Below are positions 34,516 to 44,359 of a stretch of DNA of 64,000 bases, in pieces. Source of the stretch: Haliea salexigens DSM 19537. GTDB lineage: Bacteria > Pseudomonadota > Gammaproteobacteria > Pseudomonadales > Halieaceae. Position 1 is the first letter of the stretch. Each line of letters begins with the position of its first letter. The notes under the pieces were generated by a model, which worked only from the letters and a program-made list of their open reading frames with translations, made no database searches and was not told the origin of the DNA. Position numbers and translations under genes: made by a program. The stretch covers positions 248,001 through 312,000 of the forward strand of contig NZ_AUHJ01000001.1 of the NCBI RefSeq assembly GCF_000423125.1. The letters run 5' to 3'.

Positions 34516-36756
34516 TCAAAAATTATAGGTTGCCTGCACGGCTACCGTTCGCGGGCGCTCCACGAATGCAAAGTAGCTTGTCACCGGCCCGGTGAGCGGC
34601 ACATCGTTGGCAAAGGTGATGATTTCTTCATCCGTCAGGTTTTTGCCAACCAGCGCGACTTCCCAAGTACCATCCGCGCGGCCCAGTGCGAAACGTGCAT
34701 TCAGCTTGACGTAGCTGTCCTGCAGCGCGTTGGGATCAAGATCAGGCGCGGCGTAGTAATCGTCCGAGTATATGACATCCAGCGTTGACCTCAACTCCAG
34801 ATTCCCGAATACAGGCTGTACAAAATCGACACCCAGGGTGCCGCTGAATTCGGGCGTGAACTGGTTGGTGTTGCCGGACCAGTCACAGAACGGCACACCA
34901 TCGACCACCTGGTTCGGTTGCTGGCCCTTATAGCAGGCACCATCTTCGTAATCCTCAAATTCAAAATCCGTATAGGCAAACGCGCCGGTCAGCCGCAGTT
35001 TATCGGTCAGCTGCCAGCGGCCATCCATCTCCAGGCCCTGTGTAGTCGCAGAGGCCGCGTTCTGCACGTCAAAGCCCAGAACGCCGTCGAACACGCTGAC
35101 CTGAAGGTCGTCGTACTCCGTGCGGAACACCGCAACATTCAGTTCCGCGGCGCCATCCATCAGCCCAAGCTTGGCACCCAGCTCCATAGAGAGTGCCTCC
35201 TCTTCCTCGAATTCAAGCGCGGGGCGACCATCGGGCAAGGTGGCCCGGTTGCTACGCGCATCAAATCCACCCGCTTTGTAGCCCGTCGACACGCTTGCGT
35301 ACAGCATGGCGTCGGTGGCAACGTCCCATTGCAGATTCAACAAGGGGGTTACCACTTCTTCGTCACGCTCACCCCTCAGGTCATGCGGTGTGACTCCGAG
35401 GGGCGGCAGCGGCATGCCCAGTTCAGCAAACCCCGACAGCCCCAGCGGGTTGAATACGCTGCCATCCAGATTGCGCGTCACGAGCTTGCGTCCGCCCTCC
35501 TTGTCTTCAACGGTGTAGCGTAAACCCAGCGTGGCGCGAAAGTTGTTAGAGACATTCCAGGTGGACTGGCCGAACACCGCCCAGAGGTCGCTGTCGGAAA
35601 AAAAGTTCCGGTCCAGCTCTACCGCTACACTGGGCAAGGTGATCCGGGCAGGTTCGGCATAGTCCGTCTCGGATGTCTGGTAGAACACGCCAAGTATGTG
35701 CTCAAACGTCTGCCCGAGGGGCGACACCAGGCGCAATTCCTGACTCAACTGCTCGAAGTCCTCTGCCGCCGGAGACTGCACCGTGCTGCCCACACCAAAA
35801 TCGGTGTCGACCTCCTCTGTGTAATCGTAAGCAGACCACCCGGTGGTCGACACCAGTTCAAACTCACCCAGCTGATAGTTCAAGGTCAGGGTTGCGTTGT
35901 CGTAGTTGTTGTCGCTGAATTCCGGGTCCAGCGCGGCCTTGCGCGTAAAATCATTGAGGACCGGCGTAGCGCCACCCGGCGCAGGACTGCCGATGATAAT
36001 GGAATTGCGCCCCACAGAATTGAACTCACCCGTCTCGAGTTTCAAGTCAACCTGCAGGTTCTCGGTGGCATCCCAGCGCAGCGCGCCGCGTACCACCGTT
36101 TCCTCCGTCTCCATTTCATCAAGGTCTTTGGCCACATTGTCGATGAAACCATCGATTTCCCTGTATCGAACTGCCAGACGCCCGGCCAGCGCGTCGGTAA
36201 TGGGCCCGGAAAGTACCAGGCTGGTTTCAAGCTCACCATGGTCAGGCTCAAGCAGCGCAGAGATACTGCCCTCAAATTCATCCGTCGGTTTTGCGGTGAC
36301 CAGGTTCAACGCACCCGCGATCGAATTCTTGCCGAACAGGATACTCTGGGGGCCACGTAGAACTTCAACCCGCTCCAGGTCAAAGAAAGGAGCGCGCAAC
36401 TGCCGCGGGCGACCAAAATAGATGCCATCGACGTAGGTTCCCACCGACTGCTCGAAGCCCTGGTTAACCTGCGAGCCTACCCCGCGGATATAGATATTGG
36501 AGCCGATGGCCGCCTCGCTCATGGTGAGGTTCGGCACATACACCTGCAAATCTGCTATGCGGGTGATTCCGGCCTCTCTGAGCTTTTCACCGGACACGGC
36601 GTTTATGGATATCGGTACATCCTGCAGGCTCTGGCTGCGCTTCTGTGCAGTCACCACAACCTCTTCCAGCATTTGCGCCGATGCTGTGTTGGTAACACAG
36701 GCACAGGCGACCGCCAGCGGCAGGACTTTCAGGCTTTTATCGAATCGGGCAAACAT
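34516..36756 (-). CDS. TonB-dependent outer-membrane receptor
   Basis: A 746-residue receptor. Signal peptide to about residue 28 (VTNTASAQ), then a TonB-box-like EEVVVTAQKR and the plug domain with QDVPISINAVSGEKL and RVEVLRGPQSILFGKNSIAGALN. A 22-strand barrel ends in VAVQATYNF with a terminal Phe. It belongs to the large marine type often linked to uptake of plant or algal compounds rather than siderophores. ATG at 36756 is preceded by GGAG at six bases. It leads the PQQ dehydrogenase gene by 17 bp and follows the sulfatase gene, suggesting uptake of a sulfated or alcohol substrate; this is inference. Confidence 0.95.
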   Translation of the reverse strand: MFARFDKSLKVLPLAVACACVTNTASAQMLEEVVVTAQKRSQSLQDVPISINAVSGEKLREAGITRIADLQVYVPNLTMSEAAIGSNIYIRGVGSQVNQGFEQSVGTYVDGIYFGRPRQLRAPFFDLERVEVLRGPQSILFGKNSIAGALNLVTAKPTDEFEGSISALLEPDHGELETSLVLSGPITDALAGRLAVRYREIDGFIDNVAKDLDEMETEETVVRGALRWDATENLQVDLKLETGEFNSVGRNSIIIGSPAPGGATPVLNDFTRKAALDPEFSDNNYDNATLTLNYQLGEFELVSTTGWSAYDYTEEVDTDFGVGSTVQSPAAEDFEQLSQELRLVSPLGQTFEHILGVFYQTSETDYAEPARITLPSVAVELDRNFFSDSDLWAVFGQSTWNVSNNFRATLGLRYTVEDKEGGRKLVTRNLDGSVFNPLGLSGFAELGMPLPPLGVTPHDLRGERDEEVVTPLLNLQWDVATDAMLYASVSTGYKAGGFDARSNRATLPDGRPALEFEEEEALSMELGAKLGLMDGAAELNVAVFRTEYDDLQVSVFDGVLGFDVQNAASATTQGLEMDGRWQLTDKLRLTGAFAYTDFEFEDYEDGACYKGQQPNQVVDGVPFCDWSGNTNQFTPEFSGTLGVDFVQPVFGNLELRSTLDVIYSDDYYAAPDLDPNALQDSYVKLNARFALGRADGTWEVALVGKNLTDEEIITFANDVPLTGPVTSYFAFVERPRTVAVQATYNF

Positions 36757-36924
36757 GCGCATCTCCGTTATTGTATGGTTTTGCGGGAACCATACCGGGC
36801 CAGTCTGGCTCGCGGAAATGACTAATTGTTATCGGATGCATAACCGGAAGCCGCGAACTCTCCGACCGCGCAAGCCCCGTCCCGATGACAGCCCGGAGCC
36901 ATTGCGTATACGCTCCCGGCGCTG

Positions 36925-38466
36925 TTACTGCCGGTCGTCGAAGGCAGCCTCGAGCACCTGATCTACAGTAAAAGAAGCGGGACGCTGACGCGGGGGGAAT
37001 TCTTCCAGCGTGGCGAGAAACCGCGACAAATGCATTCTCGAAAGTGAAATGAAGGGCCCGGCAATGCGTCCCCACCACTCGTTGTAGGCGTTGGAATCGG
37101 TGTCGGCCCGCTCAAAAGGGTCACGACGCAGGTTGAACAACTTGGGAATTCGCAGGGGCACGAACGGATCGCGCCATACGTCGAAGCGGGCGGCTCGCTG
37201 CTCGGCGAACACCACTTTCCAGTCGCCAATACGCATGCCGGTCAGCTGTCCATCGTCACTCCAGTAGATAAAGCTCTCCCGCGGACCCGCTGGCGTCTCA
37301 CCCGTCAGATAGGGTAAAAAGTTGAAGCCATCAAGGTGCACACGATAGTCCTGACCATTTACTCGCATGCCGCGCTGCAATCCTTCAACAACGTCCGGGG
37401 CGCCCGCTGCGGCCGCCAGGGTGGGTAGCCAGTCCATGTGGGACATGATCTCGTTGGACACTTTTCCAGAGGGAATACGGCCCGGCCAACGCACCATGGC
37501 GGGCACTCGGTAACCGCCCTCCCAGTTGGTATTCTTCTCGCCGCGGAACGGCGTAATCGCGCCGTCTGGCCACGTATTGTAGTGGGGGCCATTATCCGTG
37601 GAATACACGACGATGGTATCGTCGCTGACACCGAGTTCATCCAACTGGTCAAGCAAGCGACCAATCAGGGCGTCGTGAGCCACCATCGCATCATTGTAAA
37701 AGCCTTGCCCGGAGAGGCCACGCTCGGCATCGGTAATGTGGGTGTAAAAGTGCATGCGCGTTGTATTGAACCAGACAAAGAACGGCTTCTCCTGGCGCGT
37801 GGAACGACCGATGAAGTCCGTCGCTGCCGCGAGGAATTCTTCATCCACCGTTTCCATACGCTTGCGCGTCAGCGGGCCGCTGTCTTCTATGCGGCCATCA
37901 GCGTGGCTGTGGATTACACCGCGCGGCGTAAACCGCTCGCGGAATTCAGGGTCCGTCGGATAATCGGGGTGCTCGGGTTCTTCCTCCGCATTCAGGTGAT
38001 ACAGGTTCCCCATGAACTCGTCGAAGCCGTGGTTTGTCGGCAAAAACGCATCTTTGTCGCCCAGGTGATTCTTGCCGAACTGGCCCGTGGCATAGCCACG
38101 ATCCTTGAGCAGTGCAGCAAGCGTGACATCCTCCGGCTGCAAACCGATATCAGCGCCGGGCATGCCGACCTTGGTGAGGCCGGTTCTGATAGGACTCTGG
38201 CCAGTGATGAAGGCCGAACGCCCTGCGGTACAGCTCTGTTCGCCGTAATAATCGGTAAAGCGGATACCGTCGCGCGCAATGCGATCAATATTCGGCGTTG
38301 TGTAGCCCATCAATCCGTCACTGTAAGCGCTCAGATTGGTGATGCCGATATCGTCGCCCCAGATCACCAGAATGTTCGGCGACTTGGCAACTGCCAGTGT
38401 CGGAAGAATACAGATCAAAAACGCAAGCAACGCCCGTGCTCCACGTTGGGTTCTTATTGTCGACAT
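36925..38466 (-). CDS. Secreted type I sulfatase
   Basis: A 513-residue arylsulfatase-like enzyme with a signal peptide to about residue 27. Metal ligands D38-D39 lie in WGDD. The formylglycine motif is SCTAGRSAFITGQ with Cys79 and Arg83, so it needs maturation by a sulfatase-modifying enzyme, not seen here. YSTDNGPHYNTWPDGA and GDWKVVFAEQ are conserved C-terminal blocks. It would remove sulfate esters in the periplasm. The 162 bases to the TonB gene hold no further gene. Substrate unknown; algal polysaccharide or a sulfated small molecule is possible. Confidence 0.93.
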   Translation of the reverse strand: MSTIRTQRGARALLAFLICILPTLAVAKSPNILVIWGDDIGITNLSAYSDGLMGYTTPNIDRIARDGIRFTDYYGEQSCTAGRSAFITGQSPIRTGLTKVGMPGADIGLQPEDVTLAALLKDRGYATGQFGKNHLGDKDAFLPTNHGFDEFMGNLYHLNAEEEPEHPDYPTDPEFRERFTPRGVIHSHADGRIEDSGPLTRKRMETVDEEFLAAATDFIGRSTRQEKPFFVWFNTTRMHFYTHITDAERGLSGQGFYNDAMVAHDALIGRLLDQLDELGVSDDTIVVYSTDNGPHYNTWPDGAITPFRGEKNTNWEGGYRVPAMVRWPGRIPSGKVSNEIMSHMDWLPTLAAAAGAPDVVEGLQRGMRVNGQDYRVHLDGFNFLPYLTGETPAGPRESFIYWSDDGQLTGMRIGDWKVVFAEQRAARFDVWRDPFVPLRIPKLFNLRRDPFERADTDSNAYNEWWGRIAGPFISLSRMHLSRFLATLEEFPPRQRPASFTVDQVLEAAFDDRQ

Positions 38467-38620
38467 GCTGCACGTCCTTTTCGTCTCTCGGTTTCAAGCC
38501 AGATTATAGAGACTGAAATAAAGACGCGCAGACACTTGGAGTCATGCAGCCAATAGCCTTGAGTTATCGAATGTTCACCCGATGCGGGACATGATTGACG
38601 GGCCCCTCTCGGCCCCGGAT

Positions 38621-39973
38621 TCAATCCTGCGAGAGGAGCTTCTCATCACTGGCGTACCGCAGCGTGTCGTCCAGCGCCTTGCCCAGCTTGGCCACCAGCT
38701 CATCGACCTGCTGGTGCGTAATCACCAGTGGCGGGCACAGGGCAATGCTGTTGCCGCCCATGGCACGCACAATCAGCCCGTGCTCCTGGGCACGCAAGGC
38801 GCAGTGGCCGCCTATGGCATTGCCGTGGAAGGCTTCCCGCGTAGATTTGTTGGCCACCAGCTCGAGGGCAGCAATCATGCCCACGCCGCGCACCTCGCCC
38901 ACCAGCGGATGGTCGACGAAGCGCTGCAGCTGCTGCTGGAAATAGCGGCCGGTGTCGGCGGCACGGGCAAACAGCTGGTCGCGCTCGTAGATTTCCAGCA
39001 CTTTGGAGGCCACGGCACAGGCGACCGGATGGCCGCCGTAGGTATAGCCGTGGCCGAATATACCGACAGCCGCACTGGGCTCCACCAGGGACTCGTAGAT
39101 ATCACCCGTGACGATGGCGGCGCTGACCGGTAAATAGGCTGATGACAGCGCCTTCGCCAGCGACATCAGCTGCGGCTGAATACCGTAGGTGGTGGCACCA
39201 AAGTCGGCGCCCGTGCGGCCAAAACCACAAATCACTTCGTCGTCCCAGAACAGGATGTCGTACTTGCGCAGCACCGCCTGCACTTTCTCGAAATAACCGG
39301 GTGGCGGCACAATCACGCCACCCGCACCGTTCACCGGCTCGGCGATAAAGGCCGCGATGGTTTCCGGCCCCTCGGCCTGAATGAGGGCTTCCAGCTCCTG
39401 CGCACGGCGTGTGGCGAACTGTTCCTCGGTTTCTCCGGGCAATCCGTCGCGGTAGAAATGTGGCGCACCTGTGCGCAGCACACCCAGCGCATCAAACGGC
39501 AGGCTGAAATGCGTGTGATTCGGCACCAGCCCGGTGAGGGAAGCCGCTGCGACCGTCACCCCGTGATAGGCGCGTTCGCGGGCAATGATCTTGAATTTTT
39601 CCGGACGGCCAACGGCGTTGAAATGATAGCGCAGCAGTTTGACCAGCGTATCGTTGGCATCCGAGCCTGAATTGCCGAGGAACACGCGCGCGTTGTTCAC
39701 CGGCACCATGTCCGCCAGGGTATCTGCGAGTTTCATGGCAGCCGGGTGCGTCTTGCCACCGAACAGATGTGAGTAGGACAAGGTGCGCATCTGCTGCGCC
39801 GCCGCCTCGACCACCTCCTCGTTGCCGTAGCCGAGGGAGGTACACCAAAGGCCGCTCATACCCTCCAGATACTGCTGGCCGCGGTTGTCGTAGACGTATA
39901 CGCCTTCGCCGCGCTCAATCACCAGTTGCTCGGTGGCTTTGAGATTGGTGGTGGGGTAGATCATCTGGGTCAT
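38621..39973 (-). CDS. Class III aminotransferase (PLP-dependent)
   Basis: A 450-residue omega-transaminase-type enzyme. LEGMSGLWCTSLGYGNEEV and VFLGNSGSDANDTLVKLLRY mark the subgroup. The PLP Asp is in FWDDEVICGFGRTG and the PLP Lys in SLAKALSSAYLP. GHGYTYGGHPVACA completes the active site. It moves amino groups from omega-amines or amino acids to pyruvate or 2-oxoglutarate; the exact substrate cannot be read. It closes a minus-strand unit with a Zn-ribbon protein, glycerol kinase and aldehyde dehydrogenase, suggesting amine-to-aldehyde-to-acid conversion. Confidence 0.92.
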   Translation of the reverse strand: MTQMIYPTTNLKATEQLVIERGEGVYVYDNRGQQYLEGMSGLWCTSLGYGNEEVVEAAAQQMRTLSYSHLFGGKTHPAAMKLADTLADMVPVNNARVFLGNSGSDANDTLVKLLRYHFNAVGRPEKFKIIARERAYHGVTVAAASLTGLVPNHTHFSLPFDALGVLRTGAPHFYRDGLPGETEEQFATRRAQELEALIQAEGPETIAAFIAEPVNGAGGVIVPPPGYFEKVQAVLRKYDILFWDDEVICGFGRTGADFGATTYGIQPQLMSLAKALSSAYLPVSAAIVTGDIYESLVEPSAAVGIFGHGYTYGGHPVACAVASKVLEIYERDQLFARAADTGRYFQQQLQRFVDHPLVGEVRGVGMIAALELVANKSTREAFHGNAIGGHCALRAQEHGLIVRAMGGNSIALCPPLVITHQQVDELVAKLGKALDDTLRYASDEKLLSQD

Positions 39974-39991
39974 GGCGCTTACCTGAAGTTG

Positions 39992-40177
39992 CTACAGTGC
40001 CTTCACTTTACGCTCACCGCAGCGGGTACAGCAATACACGGTCACCAGCCGGCCCTGTTTGACATCAAACTGCTTGGCTTTGTCCACCGCCCATTTGTGG
40101 TGACCGTGACGGCACAGTGTGTTGCCCTTGTGCTTTTCCTTCAATGACGGTTTGCGGAAGGTGAGGATATCAGCCAC
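39992..40177 (-). CDS. Small zinc-ribbon-like conserved protein
   Basis: A 61-residue basic protein. LCRHGHHKWAV and CCTRCGERK supply four Cys and three His in a spacing that suggests one zinc site. FDVKQGRLVTVY between them is well ordered. Similar short proteins are known in gammaproteobacteria without a function. It lies 9 bp after the glycerol kinase stop and 18 bp before the aminotransferase start, so it is inside the operon. Confidence 0.8.
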   Translation of the reverse strand: MADILTFRKPSLKEKHKGNTLCRHGHHKWAVDKAKQFDVKQGRLVTVYCCTRCGERKVKAL

Positions 40178-40186
40178 GGCCTGCCC

Positions 40187-41674
40187 CTAGAGCAGCGCGC
40201 GGGCGAGCGCTGCCTGCCACGAGGCATGCCGGCGCCGACGGGCCGAGGCAGACAGGCGCACCGTGAACTCCTGCTGCACTGACCAGATCTTGCGCAGGTC
40301 CGCAGGCCCGGCCCACAGGCCGACCCCCAGCCCCGCCAGATAGCAGGCACCCGCCACGGTGGTTTCGATCATCTGCGGCCGAATCAGTTTGCGGCCCAAC
40401 ACGTCCGCCTGAATCTGCATCAGCAGGTTATTGGCGGCCGCACCACCATCCACCCGCAGGGGCCGCATGCGTTTGCCCAGGTCGCGCTCCATGGCCAGCA
40501 GGATGTCGGCGTTCTGCAGGGCCATCGCATCCAGGGTAGCGCGCGCGATGTGGCCGCGACCGCTACCGCGGGTGAGGCCCGTGAGGAGACCGCGTGCGTC
40601 CGGTGCCCAATGGGGTGCACCCAGCCCGGTCAGTGCGGGCACAAACTCTACACCGCCGCTGTCTTCAACGGATGTCGCCAGCGCTTCCACCTCGGAAGAG
40701 CGCCGAATGAGGCCAAGGCCGTCACGCAGCCACTGCACCGCGGCGCCGCACACAAACGCACCGCCCTCCAGGGCGTACACCGGGTCAGCGTTGCCCAGCT
40801 GCCAGGCGGCGGTGGTCAGCAGGCCGGAGCGCGACTGCAGCAATTCAGAACCGGTATTCATCAGAATGAAAGAGCCGGTGCCAAACGTGCATTTGGCATC
40901 GCCGGCACTGAAGCAGGCCTGCCCGAACAGGGCCGCCTGTTGATCGCCGGCCACGCCGGCAATGGGAATGCCGTCCGGCAGGCCCGGCACGTCGCGCGTG
41001 TGCGCGATCACGCCGCTGGATGGCACAATCTCGGGCAGGATACCTTCGGGTACTTCAAACAGCGCCATGAGCTCCTTGTCCCAGCTCAGACGCTGCAGAT
41101 TCATCAGCGACGTGCGCGAGGCATTGGACACATCGGTGGCGTGCACCGCACCGCCGCTGAGCTGCCAGATCAAATAGCTGTCGATGGTGCCTGCCGCTAC
41201 GCGCCCGGCGCGCAGTTTGCGGGCGATGCCCGAGGTATTGCGCAGCAGCCAGCGGAACTTGCTGGCCGAGAAGTATGGGTCGAGCACCAGGCCCGACTTG
41301 CGTTTTACCTGCGCTTCATGTCCGCCAGCCTTCAGCGTTTCACAGAAGTCGGTGGTGCGCCGGCACTGCCAGACGATGGCGCGGTTGAGCGCCTCGCCAT
41401 TGTCACGGTTCCACAGCAGCGAGGTTTCACGCTGGTTGGTTATGCCGATGCCGACGATATCCGCCGGCTTGCACACACGTTTGCGCAGCACACTGCGAAT
41501 ACCGCGCTGCACCGAAGACCAGATATCCGCCGCATCGTGTTCCACCCAGCCCGGTTGCGGATAGTGCTGGGGGAACTCGATATTGACGCTGGCGCGCAGC
41601 TGGCCCGCCGCGTCCATCAACGCGACGGTGGTACCGGTCGTCCCCTGGTCAATCGCCAGAATGAACGCTGCCAT
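40187..41674 (-). CDS. glpK: Glycerol kinase
   Basis: A 495-residue FGGY kinase. The phosphate-binding AIDQGTTGTTVALMDAAG opens the protein. Glycerol-specific residues lie in TNQRETSLLW and DPYFSASKFRWLL, and GGAFVCGAAVQWLRDGLG plus MQIQADVLG complete the fold. It makes glycerol-3-phosphate from glycerol and ATP. The spacing to the aldehyde dehydrogenase stop is one base. Neither glpF nor glpD is adjacent, and the neighbours are amine and aldehyde enzymes, so its place here is unusual. Confidence 0.95.
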   Translation of the reverse strand: MAAFILAIDQGTTGTTVALMDAAGQLRASVNIEFPQHYPQPGWVEHDAADIWSSVQRGIRSVLRKRVCKPADIVGIGITNQRETSLLWNRDNGEALNRAIVWQCRRTTDFCETLKAGGHEAQVKRKSGLVLDPYFSASKFRWLLRNTSGIARKLRAGRVAAGTIDSYLIWQLSGGAVHATDVSNASRTSLMNLQRLSWDKELMALFEVPEGILPEIVPSSGVIAHTRDVPGLPDGIPIAGVAGDQQAALFGQACFSAGDAKCTFGTGSFILMNTGSELLQSRSGLLTTAAWQLGNADPVYALEGGAFVCGAAVQWLRDGLGLIRRSSEVEALATSVEDSGGVEFVPALTGLGAPHWAPDARGLLTGLTRGSGRGHIARATLDAMALQNADILLAMERDLGKRMRPLRVDGGAAANNLLMQIQADVLGRKLIRPQMIETTVAGACYLAGLGVGLWAGPADLRKIWSVQQEFTVRLSASARRRRHASWQAALARALL

Positions 41675-41675
41675 T

Positions 41676-43103
41676 TCAGCCGCCGAAGCCCTCTACTGCC
41701 TTGATCTCGAGGAAATCGGTGAAGCCATGGGCGCCCCATTCGCGGCCGTTGCCGGACTGCTTGTAACCGCCAAACGGTACATTGTAGCCGCCGCTGGCGC
41801 CATTGAGATGCACATTACCGGCGCGAATACGCGAGGCGACGCGACGGGCATGGGCAATATCGCCGCTCTGTACATAGCCGGCCAGGCCGTAGGGCGTATC
41901 GTTGGCTATGGCAATGGCTTCCTCTTCGGTGTCGTAGGGAATCATTACCAGCACGGGACCAAAAATCTCCTCGCGGGCGATTGTCATGTCGTTGTTGACG
42001 TCCGAGAACACGGTCGGGCGCACGAAATAGCCCTTGTCGATGCCCTCCGGCAGGCCGGGGCCGCCACAGACCAGCTTGGCGCCCTCGGCGATGCCCTTCT
42101 CGATCAGGCCCTGAATCTTGTTGAACTGCAGCTCGGACACCACAGGCCCCATGGTGGTCGCCTCATTGGCCGGGTCGCCCACCACCACGCTCGCGCTGAC
42201 TTCAGCCGCAATGGCTTCGGCTTCTGCCAGCTGCGCGCGGGGCACCAGCATGCGCGATGGCGCGTTACAGGACTGCCCGGTATTGGTGAACATGTGCAGC
42301 AGGCCGCGGGTAACCGCGGTTTTCATATCCACATCGTCCAGCAGGATATTCGGCGACTTGCCACCCAGCTCCTGGGTTACCCGCTTGACCGTGGGCGCGG
42401 CGTTCTGCGCCACCAGGGAACCGGCGCGGGTTGAGCCGGTGAAGGACATCATGTCCACGCCGGGGTGGCGTGACAGCGCAGCGCCCACCGTGGGGCCGTC
42501 GCCATTCACCAGGTTGAACACGCCCGCGGGAACGCCCGCCTCGTGCATGATCTTCGCAAACAGGTAACCTGAAAGCGGCGCCACCTCGGAAGGCTTGAGG
42601 ATCATCGTGCAACCCACCGCCAGTGCGGGTGCCACCTTGCAGCCAATCTGGTTGACCGGCCAGTTCCAGGGCGTAATCAGGCCGCAGACACCAATCGGCT
42701 CCTTGAACAGACGGTGCTCGCCGAGGTCTTCCTCGAAATCGAACTCACGCAGCACGCGCAGGGCTTCCTGCAGGTGACCTAGCCCGGCATGTGCCTGTGC
42801 AGAGACCGCCAGCGATTTGGGCGCACCCATCTCTTCGCGGATCGCATCGGCCATGTCGTTGTAGTACTTCTCATAGGTTGCCACGCAGGACTCGAGCACG
42901 GCAATGCGTTCCTCCCGGGTGCTGTAGCCCCAGGTGTCAAACGCCTTACGGGCTGCCGCAACGGCGCGATCCACGTCCGCCTCACTGCCCAGGGATATGT
43001 GCGCACACACGGACTCATCAGCCGGGTTTATCACATCGTGGACCTTCGGCGTTACCGGGTCGACCCACTCACCGTTGATATAAAACTGCAGATATTCGCG
43101 CAT
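41676..43103 (-). CDS. NAD-dependent aldehyde dehydrogenase
   Basis: A 475-residue aldehyde dehydrogenase. Catalytic Cys is in NTGQSCNAPSRML and Glu in QELGGKSPNILLDD. TPWNWPVNQIGCKVAPALA is the cofactor-binding block. The N-terminus MREYLQFYINGEWVDP starts at ATG 43103, which has GGAG six bases upstream; a start 12 bases earlier would place the ribosome site inside the gene. It is the first gene of a four-gene unit with glpK, the zinc-ribbon protein and an aminotransferase. Substrate not determined. Confidence 0.93.
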   Translation of the reverse strand: MREYLQFYINGEWVDPVTPKVHDVINPADESVCAHISLGSEADVDRAVAAARKAFDTWGYSTREERIAVLESCVATYEKYYNDMADAIREEMGAPKSLAVSAQAHAGLGHLQEALRVLREFDFEEDLGEHRLFKEPIGVCGLITPWNWPVNQIGCKVAPALAVGCTMILKPSEVAPLSGYLFAKIMHEAGVPAGVFNLVNGDGPTVGAALSRHPGVDMMSFTGSTRAGSLVAQNAAPTVKRVTQELGGKSPNILLDDVDMKTAVTRGLLHMFTNTGQSCNAPSRMLVPRAQLAEAEAIAAEVSASVVVGDPANEATTMGPVVSELQFNKIQGLIEKGIAEGAKLVCGGPGLPEGIDKGYFVRPTVFSDVNNDMTIAREEIFGPVLVMIPYDTEEEAIAIANDTPYGLAGYVQSGDIAHARRVASRIRAGNVHLNGASGGYNVPFGGYKQSGNGREWGAHGFTDFLEIKAVEGFGG

Positions 43104-43213
43104 GGTACTCTCCATTGCTGATTATGGTTGCGCCGTAGTGTAGCACCCGATCGGTGGTCGGCCACTACCCCAGGGGGTTATCATTGCCCCAATCCCGAAT
43201 TGGAGTACACACA

Positions 43214-44353
43214 ATGCAAAGTGATGAACTGACCCTGTTCCGCGACATGGCGCGTCGCGCCTTTGAACAGGAAATCTCACCCCACTACGAGCAATGGGAA
43301 GAAGAACACATGGTGCCACGCGAGCTGTGGCGTACCCTGGGCGCCGCAGGCCTGCTCTGCGCCGATATGGACGAAGCCTACGGCGGCGCCGGCACCACGC
43401 CCCATGTGACCCTGATGCTGATTGAAGAGCTGTCGCGCATGGGTTTCGGCGGCTTTGCCTCCGGGTTTGGCATCCATTCGAATATCGTGGCGCCCTACCT
43501 GGCGCGCCACGGCACGGAAGAACAGAAGCAACAGTGGCTGCCGAAAATGGTCAGCGGCGATGCCGTGGGCGCGCTGGCGATGACCGAGCCGGGTGCCGGC
43601 TCCGATGTACAGGGCATTCGCACCAACGCGGTGCGTGACGGCGACGAGTGGATTCTCAACGGCTCCAAGATCTTCATCACCAACGGTATGCACGCCGACC
43701 TGGTGATTGTCGCGGCCATCACCGACCCCGGCAAAGGCGCCAAGGGCACCTCGTTGTTCCTGGTGGACACCGCCCTGCCCGGCTTTGAGCGCGGCAAGAA
43801 AATCGAGAAAATCGGCCAGCACGCATCGGATACCGCCCTGCTGTTCTTCCAGGACATGCGCCTGCCCGCCAACGCGCTGCTCGGCCAGGAAAACAAGGGC
43901 TTCGCCATCATGATGGAAGAACTGCCACGGGAGCGGCTGGGGATCGCCGCGCAGGCCGTCGCCGCCGCCGAAGGGGCACTGGCGCTGACCGTGGACTATG
44001 TGCTGGAGCGCAAGGCCTTCGGCCAGGCCATCGGCAGTTTCCAGAATACCCGTTTCAAACTGGCCGATGTGCGCACCGAGATCGCCCTCAACCGCGCCCT
44101 GTATGAACAGTGCGCAGACGAATACAGCCGCGGTGAGTTAACTGCCGACAAGGCGGCGATGCTGAAACTCGCGTCCTGTGAAATGCAGTGCGACACCATC
44201 GACGAATGCCTGCAGCTGTTCGGCGGTTATGGCTACACCGTGGAGTACCCCATCTCGCGCTTTTACACTGATGCGCGCATCCAGCGCATTTACGGAGGCT
44301 CCTCGGAGATCATGCGAGAACTGGTCGCCCGTTCTATCCTCGGTCGGGCCTGA
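43214..44353 (+). CDS. Acyl-CoA dehydrogenase
   Basis: A 379-residue FAD enzyme that introduces the alpha-beta double bond into acyl-CoA. MTEPGAGSDVQGIRTNA is the flavin-contact motif, WILNGSKIFITNG follows, and QLFGGYGYTVEYPISRFYTDARIQRIYGGSSEIM contains the family C-terminal block with the likely catalytic Glu near YGGSSE. ATG at 43214 has GGAG eight bases before it; the frame stays open upstream but without a ribosome site. It is divergent from the aldehyde dehydrogenase and leads the flavin monooxygenase gene by 6 bp. Confidence 0.95.
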   Translation: MQSDELTLFRDMARRAFEQEISPHYEQWEEEHMVPRELWRTLGAAGLLCADMDEAYGGAGTTPHVTLMLIEELSRMGFGGFASGFGIHSNIVAPYLARHGTEEQKQQWLPKMVSGDAVGALAMTEPGAGSDVQGIRTNAVRDGDEWILNGSKIFITNGMHADLVIVAAITDPGKGAKGTSLFLVDTALPGFERGKKIEKIGQHASDTALLFFQDMRLPANALLGQENKGFAIMMEELPRERLGIAAQAVAAAEGALALTVDYVLERKAFGQAIGSFQNTRFKLADVRTEIALNRALYEQCADEYSRGELTADKAAMLKLASCEMQCDTIDECLQLFGGYGYTVEYPISRFYTDARIQRIYGGSSEIMRELVARSILGRA

Positions 44354-44359
44354 GCGCTG

